Positions 49,804 to 58,774 of a DNA stretch of 64,000 bases are shown in pieces; the stretch's first letter is position 1, and every line of letters begins with the position of its first letter. Location: the NCBI RefSeq assembly GCF_900626145.1, contig NZ_LR130816.1, forward strand, positions 1,091,960-1,155,959, written 5' to 3'. Position numbers and translations under genes: made by a program. Under the pieces are notes generated by a model. It saw only the letters and a list, made by a program, of their open reading frames with translations. It searched no databases and had not been told where the DNA came from. Source of the stretch: Intestinimonas timonensis. Lineage in GTDB: Bacteria; Bacillota; Clostridia; Oscillospirales; Oscillospiraceae.

Positions 49804-50667
49804 ATGGGCAGTCTGTTTGACTGGATAACAGACTGGATTAAAGAGGGCCTGATCGAAGCGATCACCGGGCAGTACACCAGTATTTTTGAATCGGTAAACA
49901 GCCAGGTCGCGGATGTGGCCGGGCAGGTCGGACAGACCCCGCAGGGCTGGAATGGCGGCGTGTTCAGTATGATCCAGAATCTTTCTGAAACCGTCGTCAT
50001 TCCCATTGCGGGCATTATTCTGACCTTTGTGCTGGTATATGAGCTGATTCAGATGATTTTGGAAAAGAACAACATGCACGATTTTGATACGTTCAATATC
50101 TTCAAGTGGATTTTCAAGACCTTTGTAGCCACCTACCTGCTCACCAACTGCTTTACGATTGTCATGGCGGTGTTTGATGTCGCCCAACATGTGGTATCGC
50201 AGAGCGCCGGCGTAATAAACGGAAATCTGGATGTCACAGCGGCTTTGGCTGACCTGGAAACGCAGCTTGAAGCAATGGGGATGTGGGAGCTGATTGGTCT
50301 GTGGCTGGAAACCAACATCATCAACCTGTGCATGTGGGTACTGTCCATCGTGATCTTCGTCATTGTGTATGGCCGTATGATTGAGATATATCTTACGGTC
50401 AGTCTGGCACCCATACCGTTTTCCACAATGGCAAACCGTGAATGGGGACAGATGGGGACGAACTACCTTCGTTCCCTGTTTGCTCTGGGATTTCAGGGGT
50501 TCTTAATCCTGGTATGCGTCGCAATCTACGCGGTGCTGGTCCAGTCGATCCCCTCGTCCGGCGATATTCACGGTGCGATCTGGGGCACGGCAGGATATAC
50601 CGTTCTGCTGGCCTTCGCCCTCTTTAAGACGGGCTCGTTATCAAAAAGTATTTTTAACTCGCATTAG
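49804..50667 (+). CDS. trbL: TrbL/VirB6-like conjugation channel protein
   Basis: 287 residues. Multi-spanning membrane protein with segments at about residues 58-82 (VIPIAGIILTFVLVYELIQM), 98-120 (WIFKTFVATYLLTNCFTIVM), 165-190 (LWLETNIINLCMWVLSIVIF), 195-215 (MIEIYLTVSLAPIPFSTMAN), 230-250 and 262-280. The APIPFSTMANREWGQMGTNY region is typical of the CD1112/TrbL-like family of Clostridia ICEs. It forms part of the mating channel with VirB4 and PrgI. No strong ribosome site; probably coupled to maff2. Confidence 0.9.
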   Translation: MGSLFDWITDWIKEGLIEAITGQYTSIFESVNSQVADVAGQVGQTPQGWNGGVFSMIQNLSETVVIPIAGIILTFVLVYELIQMILEKNNMHDFDTFNIFKWIFKTFVATYLLTNCFTIVMAVFDVAQHVVSQSAGVINGNLDVTAALADLETQLEAMGMWELIGLWLETNIINLCMWVLSIVIFVIVYGRMIEIYLTVSLAPIPFSTMANREWGQMGTNYLRSLFALGFQGFLILVCVAIYAVLVQSIPSSGDIHGAIWGTAGYTVLLAFALFKTGSLSKSIFNSH

Positions 50668-50705
50668 CGGGTAACAACTACATTTATCAAGGAGGAACTT
50701 TCATT

Positions 50706-51149
50706 ATGAGTAAAACCAACACTGAACCCATGCAGCCGGAAACACAGGCGTCCGAAGGCTTGAAGCTGGATGTAACCGTGCGCCCGATTGCCCCGATGGG
50801 AAACCTCTTGGCCTTTGCCAACGTGACGATTGGCGACTGCTTCAAGATCGACGGCTTCCGTATCTGCTCCGGCGAAAACGGTCTGTATGTCAACATGCCT
50901 TCCACCCAGGATAAGCAGGGCAAATGGAGGGATGTCTGCTGGCCGGTGACGGCGGACTTCCGCAGACAGCTCAATGATGCTCTGATCGAAGGGTACGGCC
51001 AGGCGATTGAAAATTTGCAGGCCACCCTTGAAGCGACCAGGGGCGCGGCGGAAAAGCCTTCCCTGACCGGCGCCTTGAAAGAAAATGCCGGAAAGGTCAA
51101 GACGCAGCCGGCAAAGCCCGCACCTGCCAAGAGTGAGCAGGCCCGCTGA
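50706..51149 (+). CDS. SpoVG-like protein of ICE
   Basis: 147 residues, ATG behind CAAGGAGG. The core LDVTVRPIAPMGNLLAFANV, TIGDCFKIDGFRICSGENGL, YVNMPSTQDKQGKWRDVCWP matches the SpoVG family (regulatory nucleic-acid-binding proteins), with an additional Ala/Lys/Pro-rich C-terminal tail. ICE-borne SpoVG homologues are common near conjugation genes. It may regulate transfer gene mRNA or DNA, but the target is unknown. Stop overlaps the methylase start. Confidence 0.85.
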   Translation: MSKTNTEPMQPETQASEGLKLDVTVRPIAPMGNLLAFANVTIGDCFKIDGFRICSGENGLYVNMPSTQDKQGKWRDVCWPVTADFRRQLNDALIEGYGQAIENLQATLEATRGAAEKPSLTGALKENAGKVKTQPAKPAPAKSEQAR

Positions 51150-51703
51150 TGGCGGAGGCCGGAAAATATGGCATTGTGTACGCGGACCCGCCCTGGCGCT
51201 ATGATATGAAGCGCGGAAAAGGCGTGGCAGAAAACCATTACCCTACCATGAGCATTGAAGAAATATGCGCACTGCCGGTTGCAGACCTTGCGGCCAAAGA
51301 CAGTGCGCTTTTTCTATGGGCCACCTTCCCGCAGCTCAATGAGGCGTTCCGGGTGATCGAGGCATGGGGCTTCCACTATAAGACCCTGGCGTTTCTGTGG
51401 CTGAAGCAGAACCGGAAAGCCGATACATGGTTTTATGGGATGGGTTTCTGGACCCGCTCTAATGCGGAAGTGTGCCTGCTGGCAACACGCGGGCACCCAA
51501 AACGCCAGTGTGCAGGAATCCACCAGTTTGTGATCTCCCATATCGAGCAGCACAGCAAGAAGCCCGATGAAGTGCGGGACAAGATCGTAAAGCTCATGGG
51601 AGATCAGCCCAGGGTGGAGCTTTTTGCCAGGCAGCAGACGCCCGGCTGGGATGTGTGGGGCAACGAAGTGGATTGCAGTATCACAATGCCGCAGAATGGA
51701 TAG
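51149..51703 (+). CDS. MT-A70-family adenine methyltransferase
   Basis: 184 residues. YGIVYADPPWRYDMKRGKGV contains the DPPW catalytic motif of N6-adenine methyltransferases; NHYPTMSIEEICALPVADLA, LFLWATFPQLNEAFRVIEAW, WLKQNRKADTWFYGMGFWTR, SNAEVCLLATRGHPKR and KPDEVRDKIVKLMGDQPRVE complete the fold. No cognate restriction enzyme is adjacent, so it is an orphan methylase, plausibly marking ICE DNA before transfer so that recipient restriction does not cut it. Confidence 0.92.
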   Translation: MAEAGKYGIVYADPPWRYDMKRGKGVAENHYPTMSIEEICALPVADLAAKDSALFLWATFPQLNEAFRVIEAWGFHYKTLAFLWLKQNRKADTWFYGMGFWTRSNAEVCLLATRGHPKRQCAGIHQFVISHIEQHSKKPDEVRDKIVKLMGDQPRVELFARQQTPGWDVWGNEVDCSITMPQNG

Positions 51704-51736
51704 AAAAGATTCTCGCAGATCGGAGGTGACAATGAA

Positions 51737-52171
51737 ATGCCTTATGTACCCGTACCCAAAGACTTAACCAAAGTCAAGACCAAAGTTGCCGCTGGCCTGA
51801 CAAAGCGCCAGCTTATTTGTTTCAGTCTGGCCGCGTTGGTGGGGCTGCCGGTATATTTCTTTACCCGCGGCACCATTGGCAATTCGGCGGCGGTGCTTCT
51901 TATGATCGGCCTGATGATGCCCTTTTTCTTCTTTGCCATGTATGAGAAGGACGGGCAGCCCGCCGAGAAATTGCTGAGGAATCGGCTCCGCTATAAGCTC
52001 TGGCCCAAGAACCGCCCTTACCGGACGGAAAATCTCTATAAATCTATATCCAAAAAGGAGGTATCACAGATTGCCAAAAACCAAACAGCAGGAGGCGCAG
52101 AAAAAACGTCTGCAAAGAAACGTAAAGCAGGCAAAAAAGACCCGCGCCGAAGCAAGAAAGGCAGGAAGTAA
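51737..52171 (+). CDS. prgI: PrgI-family conjugation protein
   Basis: 144 residues with GGAGG upstream. PYVPVPKDLTKVKTKVAAGL followed by TKRQLICFSLAALVGLPVYF, FTRGTIGNSAAVLLMIGLMM and PFFFFAMYEKDGQPAEKLLR is the PrgI signature with two membrane helices. PrgI anchors the VirB4 ATPase to the channel. Its basic C-terminal tail (about 33 residues) overlaps the start of virB4 by 101 bases in another frame. Confidence 0.92.
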   Translation: MPYVPVPKDLTKVKTKVAAGLTKRQLICFSLAALVGLPVYFFTRGTIGNSAAVLLMIGLMMPFFFFAMYEKDGQPAEKLLRNRLRYKLWPKNRPYRTENLYKSISKKEVSQIAKNQTAGGAEKTSAKKRKAGKKDPRRSKKGRK

Positions 52172-54542
52172 AACTGCCTCTCCCGCCGGGCCGAAGAAAA
52201 AGCCCGGCTTTTTTTCCGGGCTGAAAGCGGACGCCCCGCAGACGGTCCAGCAGAGTATTCCCTATAAGGAAATGTACCGGGACGGTATCTGCCGTGTGAG
52301 CGGCAATTATTACACCAAGACGGTGCAGTTCTTTGATATTAACTACCAGCTCGCGCAGGCGGATGACAAAGCGCAGATTTTTGAAGGCTACTGCGATTTT
52401 CTCAATTACTTTGACGCCTCGATCCATGTGCAGCTCACCTTCATCAACCAGCGGGCCAACATGCAGGACTTTGTTCGGAGCATAGATATTCCTACCCGCG
52501 GGGACGAATATGACGGAATCCGCAGGGAGTACGCGGATATGCTGAAGAACCAGCTCCAAAAGGGCAACAACGGCCTTACCAAGCGGAAATATATCACGTT
52601 TGGGATTGAAGCGGAGGACCTTCGCACGGCGAAAATGCGTCTGGAACGGATCGAAACGGATGTGTTGGGGAACTTCAAAGCCCTGGGTGCGCAGGCAAGG
52701 CCCCTGAACGGGCTGGAACGCCTGGAGCTTTTGCACAGCCAGCTCCACCCGGACGGCCAGGAGAAATTTCATTTTACCTGGAGCGACCTGCCAAAAACCG
52801 GGCTCTCCACAAAGGACTTTATCGCCCCTTCCGGCCTCTCCTTCTCTCAGGACGGTAAGACCTTCCGGGTGGGCGACCATTCCGGTGCGGTGTCCTTCTT
52901 GCAGATTTTGGCCCCGGAGCTGACGGACCGGCTGCTTGCCGACCTTCTGGATTTGAATGATGCCGTAACGGTGAACCTTCATATCCAGTCTATCGACCAG
53001 GCGCAGGCGATTAAGAACATCAAACGCAAGATGTCCGATTTGCAGAAAATGACGATTGAGGAACAGAAAAAAGCGGTCCGCTCTGGTTACGATATGGACA
53101 TCATACCTACCGACCTTGCCACTTATGGCGAAGAAGCGAAAAATCTCTTGCAGGATTTGCAGAGCAGGAATGAAAGGATGTTCCTTGTGACGGTGCTGGT
53201 GGAGAATATCGCCCCGAAGCGCCAAAAGCTGTTTAACGATGTTTTCGCCGCTTCCGGTGTGGCGCAGAAATACAACTGTGCCCTGAAACGGCTGGACTTC
53301 CAGCAGGAACAGGGCCTTATGTCCTCTTTATGCCTGGGACAGAACCAGATCGAGATCGAGCGGGGGCTTACCACCAGCAGCACGGCCATTTTTGTGCCTT
53401 TTACCACCTGCGAACTGTTCCAGGAGGGCGAGGCTTTGTATTACGGTCTCAATGCCCTTAGCAACAACCTAATCATGGCGAACCGCAAGAACCTGAAAAA
53501 CCCCAACGGCCTGTTTCTGGGAACGCCCGGCAGCGGCAAGTCTTTCTCTGCCAAGCGTGAGATCGTCAATGTGTTCCTTCTGACGGAGGACGACATCATC
53601 ATAGCAGACCCGGAAAATGAGTACGGGCCTTTGGTAAAGCAGTTCGGAGCCCAGGGGCAGGTCATAGACATTTCCCCTAACTCCACCAATTACATCAATC
53701 CGATGGACATTAACCTGGACTATTCGGACGATGAAAACCCGATCACCCTGAAAAGTGATTTTATTCTGTCTTTGTGTGACCTTATCATCGGCGGCAAGGA
53801 AGGGCTTTCTCCCATTGAAAAGACGATCATTGACCGCTGCACAAGGCTTGTGTACCGGGACTATTTGCAGGACCCGCGCCCGGAAAATATGCCGATCCTG
53901 GGGGACCTGTACGACCTCCTTCGCAAACAGAGCGAGCCGGAGGCACAGAATATCGCAACGGCGCTGGAAATCTACGTCAACGGTTCCTTAAATGTATTTA
54001 ACCACCGTTCTAACATTGACATGAATAAACACCGGGTACTGTGCTTCCAGTTGAAGTCTTTGGGTAAGGCCCTGAAAGAGATCGGTCTTTTAATCATGCA
54101 GGATGCAGTCTGGAATCGTGTTACGGCCAACCGCTCCAAACATAAGACGACCTGGTTCTATATAGATGAATTTCACCTTCTCCTGAAAGGCCAGACAGGG
54201 AGTTTTAGCGTCGAAATTTGGAAAAGGTTTAGAAAATGGGGAGGGATTCCGAGCGGCTTAACTCAGAATGTGAAGGACCTGCTGGCTTCCAGGGAGATCG
54301 AGAACATTTTTGAGAACTCAGATTTTATCTACATGCTCAACCAGGCTCAGGGAGACCGGCAGATTTTGGCGAAGCAGTTAGGCATTTCGCCCCACCAGCT
54401 TTCCTATGTGACCCATTCCGGCCCCGGCGAGGGCCTTTTGTTTTTCGGCAACGTGATTATTCCTTTTGTCGATCACTTCCCGAAGGACACCCTTTTGTAT
54501 TCGGTCCTTACCACAAGGCCGGATGAAGTGGCAGGCGCATGA
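52071..54542 (+). CDS. virB4: VirB4-like conjugation ATPase
   Basis: 823 residues from TTG 52071, 9 bases after AAAAGGAGG; the start lies inside prgI. A Lys/Arg/Gln-rich N-terminus leads to the VirB4/TraE domain (YKEMYRDGICRVSGNYYTKT, YDVDIIPT-type region DMDIIPTDLATYGEEAKNLL) and a C-terminal ATPase: FLGTPGSGKSFSAKREIVNV (Walker A near 484), IIIADPENEYGPLVKQFG, TTWFYIDEFHLLLKG (Walker B near 695) and SGLTQNVKDLLASREIENIF. It powers channel assembly and substrate transfer. Length is normal and the gene intact. Confidence 0.95.
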   Translation: MPKTKQQEAQKKRLQRNVKQAKKTRAEARKAGSKTASPAGPKKKPGFFSGLKADAPQTVQQSIPYKEMYRDGICRVSGNYYTKTVQFFDINYQLAQADDKAQIFEGYCDFLNYFDASIHVQLTFINQRANMQDFVRSIDIPTRGDEYDGIRREYADMLKNQLQKGNNGLTKRKYITFGIEAEDLRTAKMRLERIETDVLGNFKALGAQARPLNGLERLELLHSQLHPDGQEKFHFTWSDLPKTGLSTKDFIAPSGLSFSQDGKTFRVGDHSGAVSFLQILAPELTDRLLADLLDLNDAVTVNLHIQSIDQAQAIKNIKRKMSDLQKMTIEEQKKAVRSGYDMDIIPTDLATYGEEAKNLLQDLQSRNERMFLVTVLVENIAPKRQKLFNDVFAASGVAQKYNCALKRLDFQQEQGLMSSLCLGQNQIEIERGLTTSSTAIFVPFTTCELFQEGEALYYGLNALSNNLIMANRKNLKNPNGLFLGTPGSGKSFSAKREIVNVFLLTEDDIIIADPENEYGPLVKQFGAQGQVIDISPNSTNYINPMDINLDYSDDENPITLKSDFILSLCDLIIGGKEGLSPIEKTIIDRCTRLVYRDYLQDPRPENMPILGDLYDLLRKQSEPEAQNIATALEIYVNGSLNVFNHRSNIDMNKHRVLCFQLKSLGKALKEIGLLIMQDAVWNRVTANRSKHKTTWFYIDEFHLLLKGQTGSFSVEIWKRFRKWGGIPSGLTQNVKDLLASREIENIFENSDFIYMLNQAQGDRQILAKQLGISPHQLSYVTHSGPGEGLLFFGNVIIPFVDHFPKDTLLYSVLTTRPDEVAGA

Positions 54543-54587
54543 GCGCCGGCAGACCAACAAAGATAATTCAGACTGGAGGTGATGGAT

Positions 54588-57278
54588 ATGTCCCGTGATA
54601 AAGAATTCAGACGGCCCAAAGATGATGCGGCACGGCAACCGGCGAGGAAAACAGAAAATGATGTCCGGGCCGGCGAGGTGCGCAGCCAGGATTTTGATTT
54701 GCGTCGTGCCCGTGACGCTCCTTTGCAGGAAGATAACCGCCATAAAGGGCGGAACCTGTATCAAGGAGCTTCGGAGGACAGCACAATTCCGGCAGCGGAT
54801 TCAGGTGAGGATTATCCTGCTTCCCGGCAGGCGTCCGGGGATTCTGTTCAGGACAGCCGCGGCGATCTGCAGCAAAGCGGGCTGGATTTTTCCGGGCGTG
54901 ACAGCTTCCGCGAAAGCAGGCAGCAGGATTCCGGCAGGTTCCGGCGCCAGGATGCAGATTTTTCCCGTCATGGCAGCCAGGAGTTGTCCGGTTCCGGCAG
55001 TTTGGAGACTTCCACTGCTTCGGAGGCCGGCAGTACAAATGCCGGGGAAACATCGGGCAGACGCCGGATGCACCAGCACGGCAACAAATACCAGCAGCGT
55101 TTTCAGGAGGCGGCAAAAGCCGAGGAACCCCAGGAGAAACAGCCGGGAGCAGCCGAAGGAGAACCAAAACGGCCTTCCAAGCTGGAATTTACCGCTGACG
55201 AGCTGCCACCGGAGGCGGCGGATAAAAAGCTGACCCAGGCGAGGCGCAGGGCCGAGCGTGTGGAAAAGAAGCTGGAGGATGCCGAGGCGCGTCTGCCTTC
55301 CCGGAAAAAACTGCGGATGGAGACGGCTTCCGACCCGGAGACCGGCAAAGCAAAAAAACGGCTGAAATTTGAGCAGGAAGTAAAATCCCAGCGGGTCCAT
55401 GTAAAGGGCTCCCTTCCAATGCGCCCGGTAAAGGCAGCAGCAAATACGGCAGCCGGTTACGCGCATAAGAAAATCTACCAGGCGGAGGAAGAAAATATTG
55501 GCGTGAAAGCCGCCCACCGCACCGAGCTTGTGGGTGAGGCTGGGGCACGCACCCTGTATCACCGCCATAAAACAGCGCCTTACCGCCGGGTGACAAAGCT
55601 GCAGCAGAAATCAGCGAGGGCTAACGCACAGTTTGCCTACCGGCAGACTCTTTCGGATCACCCGGAGTTAAAGAAAAACCTCCTTGCCCGGATGTGGCAG
55701 AAGCAAAAGCTGAAACGCCAGTATGCCAAAGCCGCAAGGGAGGCACAGAAAACCGGAAAGCGGGCAAAGGACGCAGCCGTTACGACAGAGAAAATTGCTG
55801 CCTCGGTAGTAAACGCTGTCAAGCGCCACCCGGTTATCTGCGGCATTCTTATCCTGTTGCTTTTGGTGGTTTTTCTCATTACTTCGCTGTTTTCCTCGTT
55901 TTCCAATATCGGGACCGGGGGCTTGGGAAGTATCGCCGCCTCTACCTATCTGGCGGAGGATCAGGACATCAACAACGCGGAGCTTATCTATACCGAGTGG
56001 GAAACAGACCTGCAAATGGAAATAGACCGTGTGGAAACAGACCGGCCCGGTTATGACGAATACCGCTATAACATCGGCGCTATCGAGCATGACCCCTATA
56101 TCCTGATGGGCTATCTCACTTCTGCCTATCAGAATTTTACCTATGAGCAGATCGAAGGCGTCCTGCGGCAGCTTTTCAATGAGCAGTATTCCCTTACCTT
56201 TACAGAGGAAACGGAGATCCGCTACCGGACAGAGACCCATGTTGACCCGGACACCGGCGAGGAAACCGAGGAAGAAGTACCTTATGAGTGGCACATCCTG
56301 AATGTAAAGCTCACGGCCACGCCGCTTGCAAACCTGGTGGTGCAGCGCATGAGCGCTGAGCAGAAAGAAATCTGTGAGATTCTATTGCAGACCAAAGGCA
56401 ATCGGCAGTATGTGAAAAATGTCTTTGGGACAAACTGGCTGCCCTATGTCACCAGCTACTACGGCTACCGGGTACACCCCATCAGCGGAGAAAAGAACTA
56501 CCATACCGGCGTTGACATCGGCATGGCCCAGGGCACGGAAATCTTAGCCGGCCATGACGGAACGGTCACGCTGGCAGGAAACGCGGGCGGCTACGGCCTG
56601 TGTGTCGCCATTGAAGGCGAGGCTTACGAGGGGCATACCCTTACCACCAAATACGGTCACTGTTCACAGATTCTTGTGTCTGTGGGCCAGGAAGTAAAAG
56701 CCGGGGATGTGATCGCAAAGGTCGGCAGCACCGGCAATTCCACCGGGCCGCACCTGCACCTGGAGGTATTGGTGGACGGGCAGTATTTGAACCCGCTGTA
56801 TTTTGCAGATACCGGCGACACCAGCAGTACCGGGCTTCCAAATATTGGCGCGGGCGGTGGCGGCAGCTACTTTGATTACGATATTCCACCGGAGGCCCTT
56901 GCGGATGAACAGTTCGCAGCCATGATCGCGGAGGCGGAGAAATACTTAGGCTATCCGTATGTGTGGGGCGGCGCAAACCCTTCCACTTCCTTTGACTGTT
57001 CGGGCTTCGTTTCCTGGGTAGTCAACCATACCGGCTGGAACTTCGGGCGGCTTACCGCGGACGGGCTTCTGGGCGTGTGTACGCCTGTATCGAGCGCGAA
57101 CGCAAGGCCCGGCGACCTGATTTTCTTCCAGGGAACCTATAACACCAGCGGCGCAAGCCATGTGGGAATCTATGTGGGTAACGGAATGATGATCCACTGC
57201 GGGGACCCGATCTCTTACGCAAATATCAATACAAGTTACTGGCAGAGCCACTTCTATACCTTTGGCCGTCTGCCTTAA
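54588..57278 (+). CDS. CD1108-family bifunctional peptidoglycan hydrolase (M23 + NlpC/P60)
   Basis: 896 residues; ATG 54588 is 7 bases after GGAGGT. A long polar N-terminus rich in Asp, Arg, Gln and Ser (cytoplasmic), one membrane segment at about 413-435 (VICGILILLLLVVFLITSLF), then an outer part. M23 peptidase: SYYGYRVHPISGEKNYHTGV, YGHCSQ and GPHLHLEV (zinc ligands His, Asp, HxH). NlpC/P60 at the C-terminus: YPYVWGGANPSTSFDCSGFV with catalytic Cys, SHVGIYVG with His. It would open the donor cell wall for the conjugation channel, like CwlT/VirB1. Confidence 0.93.
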   Translation: MSRDKEFRRPKDDAARQPARKTENDVRAGEVRSQDFDLRRARDAPLQEDNRHKGRNLYQGASEDSTIPAADSGEDYPASRQASGDSVQDSRGDLQQSGLDFSGRDSFRESRQQDSGRFRRQDADFSRHGSQELSGSGSLETSTASEAGSTNAGETSGRRRMHQHGNKYQQRFQEAAKAEEPQEKQPGAAEGEPKRPSKLEFTADELPPEAADKKLTQARRRAERVEKKLEDAEARLPSRKKLRMETASDPETGKAKKRLKFEQEVKSQRVHVKGSLPMRPVKAAANTAAGYAHKKIYQAEEENIGVKAAHRTELVGEAGARTLYHRHKTAPYRRVTKLQQKSARANAQFAYRQTLSDHPELKKNLLARMWQKQKLKRQYAKAAREAQKTGKRAKDAAVTTEKIAASVVNAVKRHPVICGILILLLLVVFLITSLFSSFSNIGTGGLGSIAASTYLAEDQDINNAELIYTEWETDLQMEIDRVETDRPGYDEYRYNIGAIEHDPYILMGYLTSAYQNFTYEQIEGVLRQLFNEQYSLTFTEETEIRYRTETHVDPDTGEETEEEVPYEWHILNVKLTATPLANLVVQRMSAEQKEICEILLQTKGNRQYVKNVFGTNWLPYVTSYYGYRVHPISGEKNYHTGVDIGMAQGTEILAGHDGTVTLAGNAGGYGLCVAIEGEAYEGHTLTTKYGHCSQILVSVGQEVKAGDVIAKVGSTGNSTGPHLHLEVLVDGQYLNPLYFADTGDTSSTGLPNIGAGGGGSYFDYDIPPEALADEQFAAMIAEAEKYLGYPYVWGGANPSTSFDCSGFVSWVVNHTGWNFGRLTADGLLGVCTPVSSANARPGDLIFFQGTYNTSGASHVGIYVGNGMMIHCGDPISYANINTSYWQSHFYTFGRLP

Positions 57279-57296
57279 CAGAATGGAGGTAACAAA

Positions 57297-57542
57297 TTGA
57301 ACCCTAAAATTGAAAAACTGGCAAAAGACATTGAAAAGACCAAGGCGAAGATCGCGGAGCAGCAGGCCAGGCTCCGGGATTTGGAGAAACAGAAAACGGA
57401 GCTGGAGAACACCGACTTTGTGGCGGTGGCCCGCAGCTACCACCTGACGCCCCAGGAATTGGCCGAATTCTTAAAAACGCGGCAGATGGCGTCCGCACAG
57501 GAACCTTTGCCGCAGGAACAGGAGGAAGTGCATGAGGACTAA
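57297..57542 (+). CDS. DUF4315-family protein
   Basis: 81 residues from TTG 57297, 7 bases after GGAGG. KIEKLAKDIEKTKAKIAEQQ, ARLRDLEKQKTELENTDFVA, VARSYHLTPQELAEFLKTRQ: a coiled coil plus a short helical end, the DUF4315 family of Clostridia ICEs. It is probably an intracellular partner in the transfer apparatus; the exact role is unknown. Ends 11 bases inside the next gene. Confidence 0.88.
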   Translation: MNPKIEKLAKDIEKTKAKIAEQQARLRDLEKQKTELENTDFVAVARSYHLTPQELAEFLKTRQMASAQEPLPQEQEEVHED

Positions 57543-58731
57543 ACGAATCTCTCTCCTTGTGGCGCTTGTCTTTCTCATAGGCGCCATGACCTTACCCATG
57601 ACGGCTTTTGCCGCCGGGGGCAAGGACACCACGCCGCCCACGCTTACGGCGGTGCTGGATGGGGAAACCGTAAAGATCGAGAGCAGCGACGACAATTCCG
57701 GCGTGGAGGCGGTCTATATCGACAAGACCCGTGTAAATTCCCTTGTGGACGGAAAAGCCTCTGTCTCGCTGAAGGATTATGCCGGCACGGATAAAAAAGT
57801 GAGCGTTTATGCGGTGGATTATGCCGGGAACCGTTCTGATACCGTGAAGTTTGACAATCCCTATTATAAGGAACCGGCGCCCACGGAAAAACCGGCTGCA
57901 CCCACGCAGCAGAGCCAGGGCAGCACACCGGTAACGAAACCAGCGCAGACCCAGGCGGCTTCTTCCGGCAGTACGGGCACTGGCACCCAAAGCGGCAATT
58001 CCGGCAGTTCCAACATGGGAACAGTTTCGGGAGGCACAAGCTCCCAGGGCGGCAGCTCCGGCAATACAGGAAATTCCAATGGTAGTCCTTCCGACACACC
58101 GGAGCCCACCACTTCCTCCGTCCCGGATGGCGCTTTTACCCCGGAGGGGACCGGGACCGTGCTGGACAGCGCCACCGGCGAGGATGGGGATAAACAGTTT
58201 TACACCATTACCACCGAGGCCGGGAATGTATTCTATCTTATCATTGACGGCAAGCGTGACGACAACAACGTGTATTTCCTGAACGGCGTTACCGAGGCGG
58301 ACCTGATGGCCCTTGCGGAAAAGGGCGACGGCAGCGTGAGCGTGATCCCGGCTGCGGATGTCTGCACCTGTAAGGAGAAATGCGAGGCCGGAAATGTCAA
58401 TACTGGTTGCCCGGTCTGCAAAAACGACTTAAACGGCTGCATCGGGAAAGAAAAGCCGGCAGAGCCGGAGGAACCGGCTGAACCGGAACAGCCGAAGAAA
58501 GATACCGGCAGCGTCGGCACGATCATCTTTATCATCGTCGCCCTGCTTGCAGTCGGAGGCGTCGGTTACTATGTGAAGATCGTGCGCCCGAAGCAGCAGG
58601 CGGCGGACGAGGACGAATTTGACGAGGACGACGGCTACGGGGAGGGCTTTGACCCGGACGAGGCTTACGGGGAGCCGGAATATCTCTCCGAGGATGACTT
58701 TGAGGATAGCACCCATGAGGACGGCGAGTAA
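57532..58731 (+). CDS. DUF4366/CD1107-family surface protein
   Basis: 399 residues. Signal peptide (KRISLLVALVFLIGAMTLPM TAFA), an Ig-like domain (TPPTLTAVLDGETVKIESSD, KVSVYAVDYAGNRSDTVKFD), a 100-residue Pro/Thr/Gly/Ser linker, the DUF4366 core (GDKQFYTITTEAGNVFYLII, VYFLNGVTEADLMALAEKG), a six-Cys cluster CTCKEKCEAGNVNTGCPVCK then CIGKE, a C-terminal membrane helix (TIIFIIVALLAVGGVGYYVK) and an acidic cytoplasmic tail. Surface component of the ICE transfer region; may position the adhesin or hydrolase. Function not established. Confidence 0.88.
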   Translation: MRTKRISLLVALVFLIGAMTLPMTAFAAGGKDTTPPTLTAVLDGETVKIESSDDNSGVEAVYIDKTRVNSLVDGKASVSLKDYAGTDKKVSVYAVDYAGNRSDTVKFDNPYYKEPAPTEKPAAPTQQSQGSTPVTKPAQTQAASSGSTGTGTQSGNSGSSNMGTVSGGTSSQGGSSGNTGNSNGSPSDTPEPTTSSVPDGAFTPEGTGTVLDSATGEDGDKQFYTITTEAGNVFYLIIDGKRDDNNVYFLNGVTEADLMALAEKGDGSVSVIPAADVCTCKEKCEAGNVNTGCPVCKNDLNGCIGKEKPAEPEEPAEPEQPKKDTGSVGTIIFIIVALLAVGGVGYYVKIVRPKQQAADEDEFDEDDGYGEGFDPDEAYGEPEYLSEDDFEDSTHEDGE

Positions 58732-58774
58732 TGCGCCGTCCTTACCTATTTTATGAAAGTGAGGTCTTTCTATC

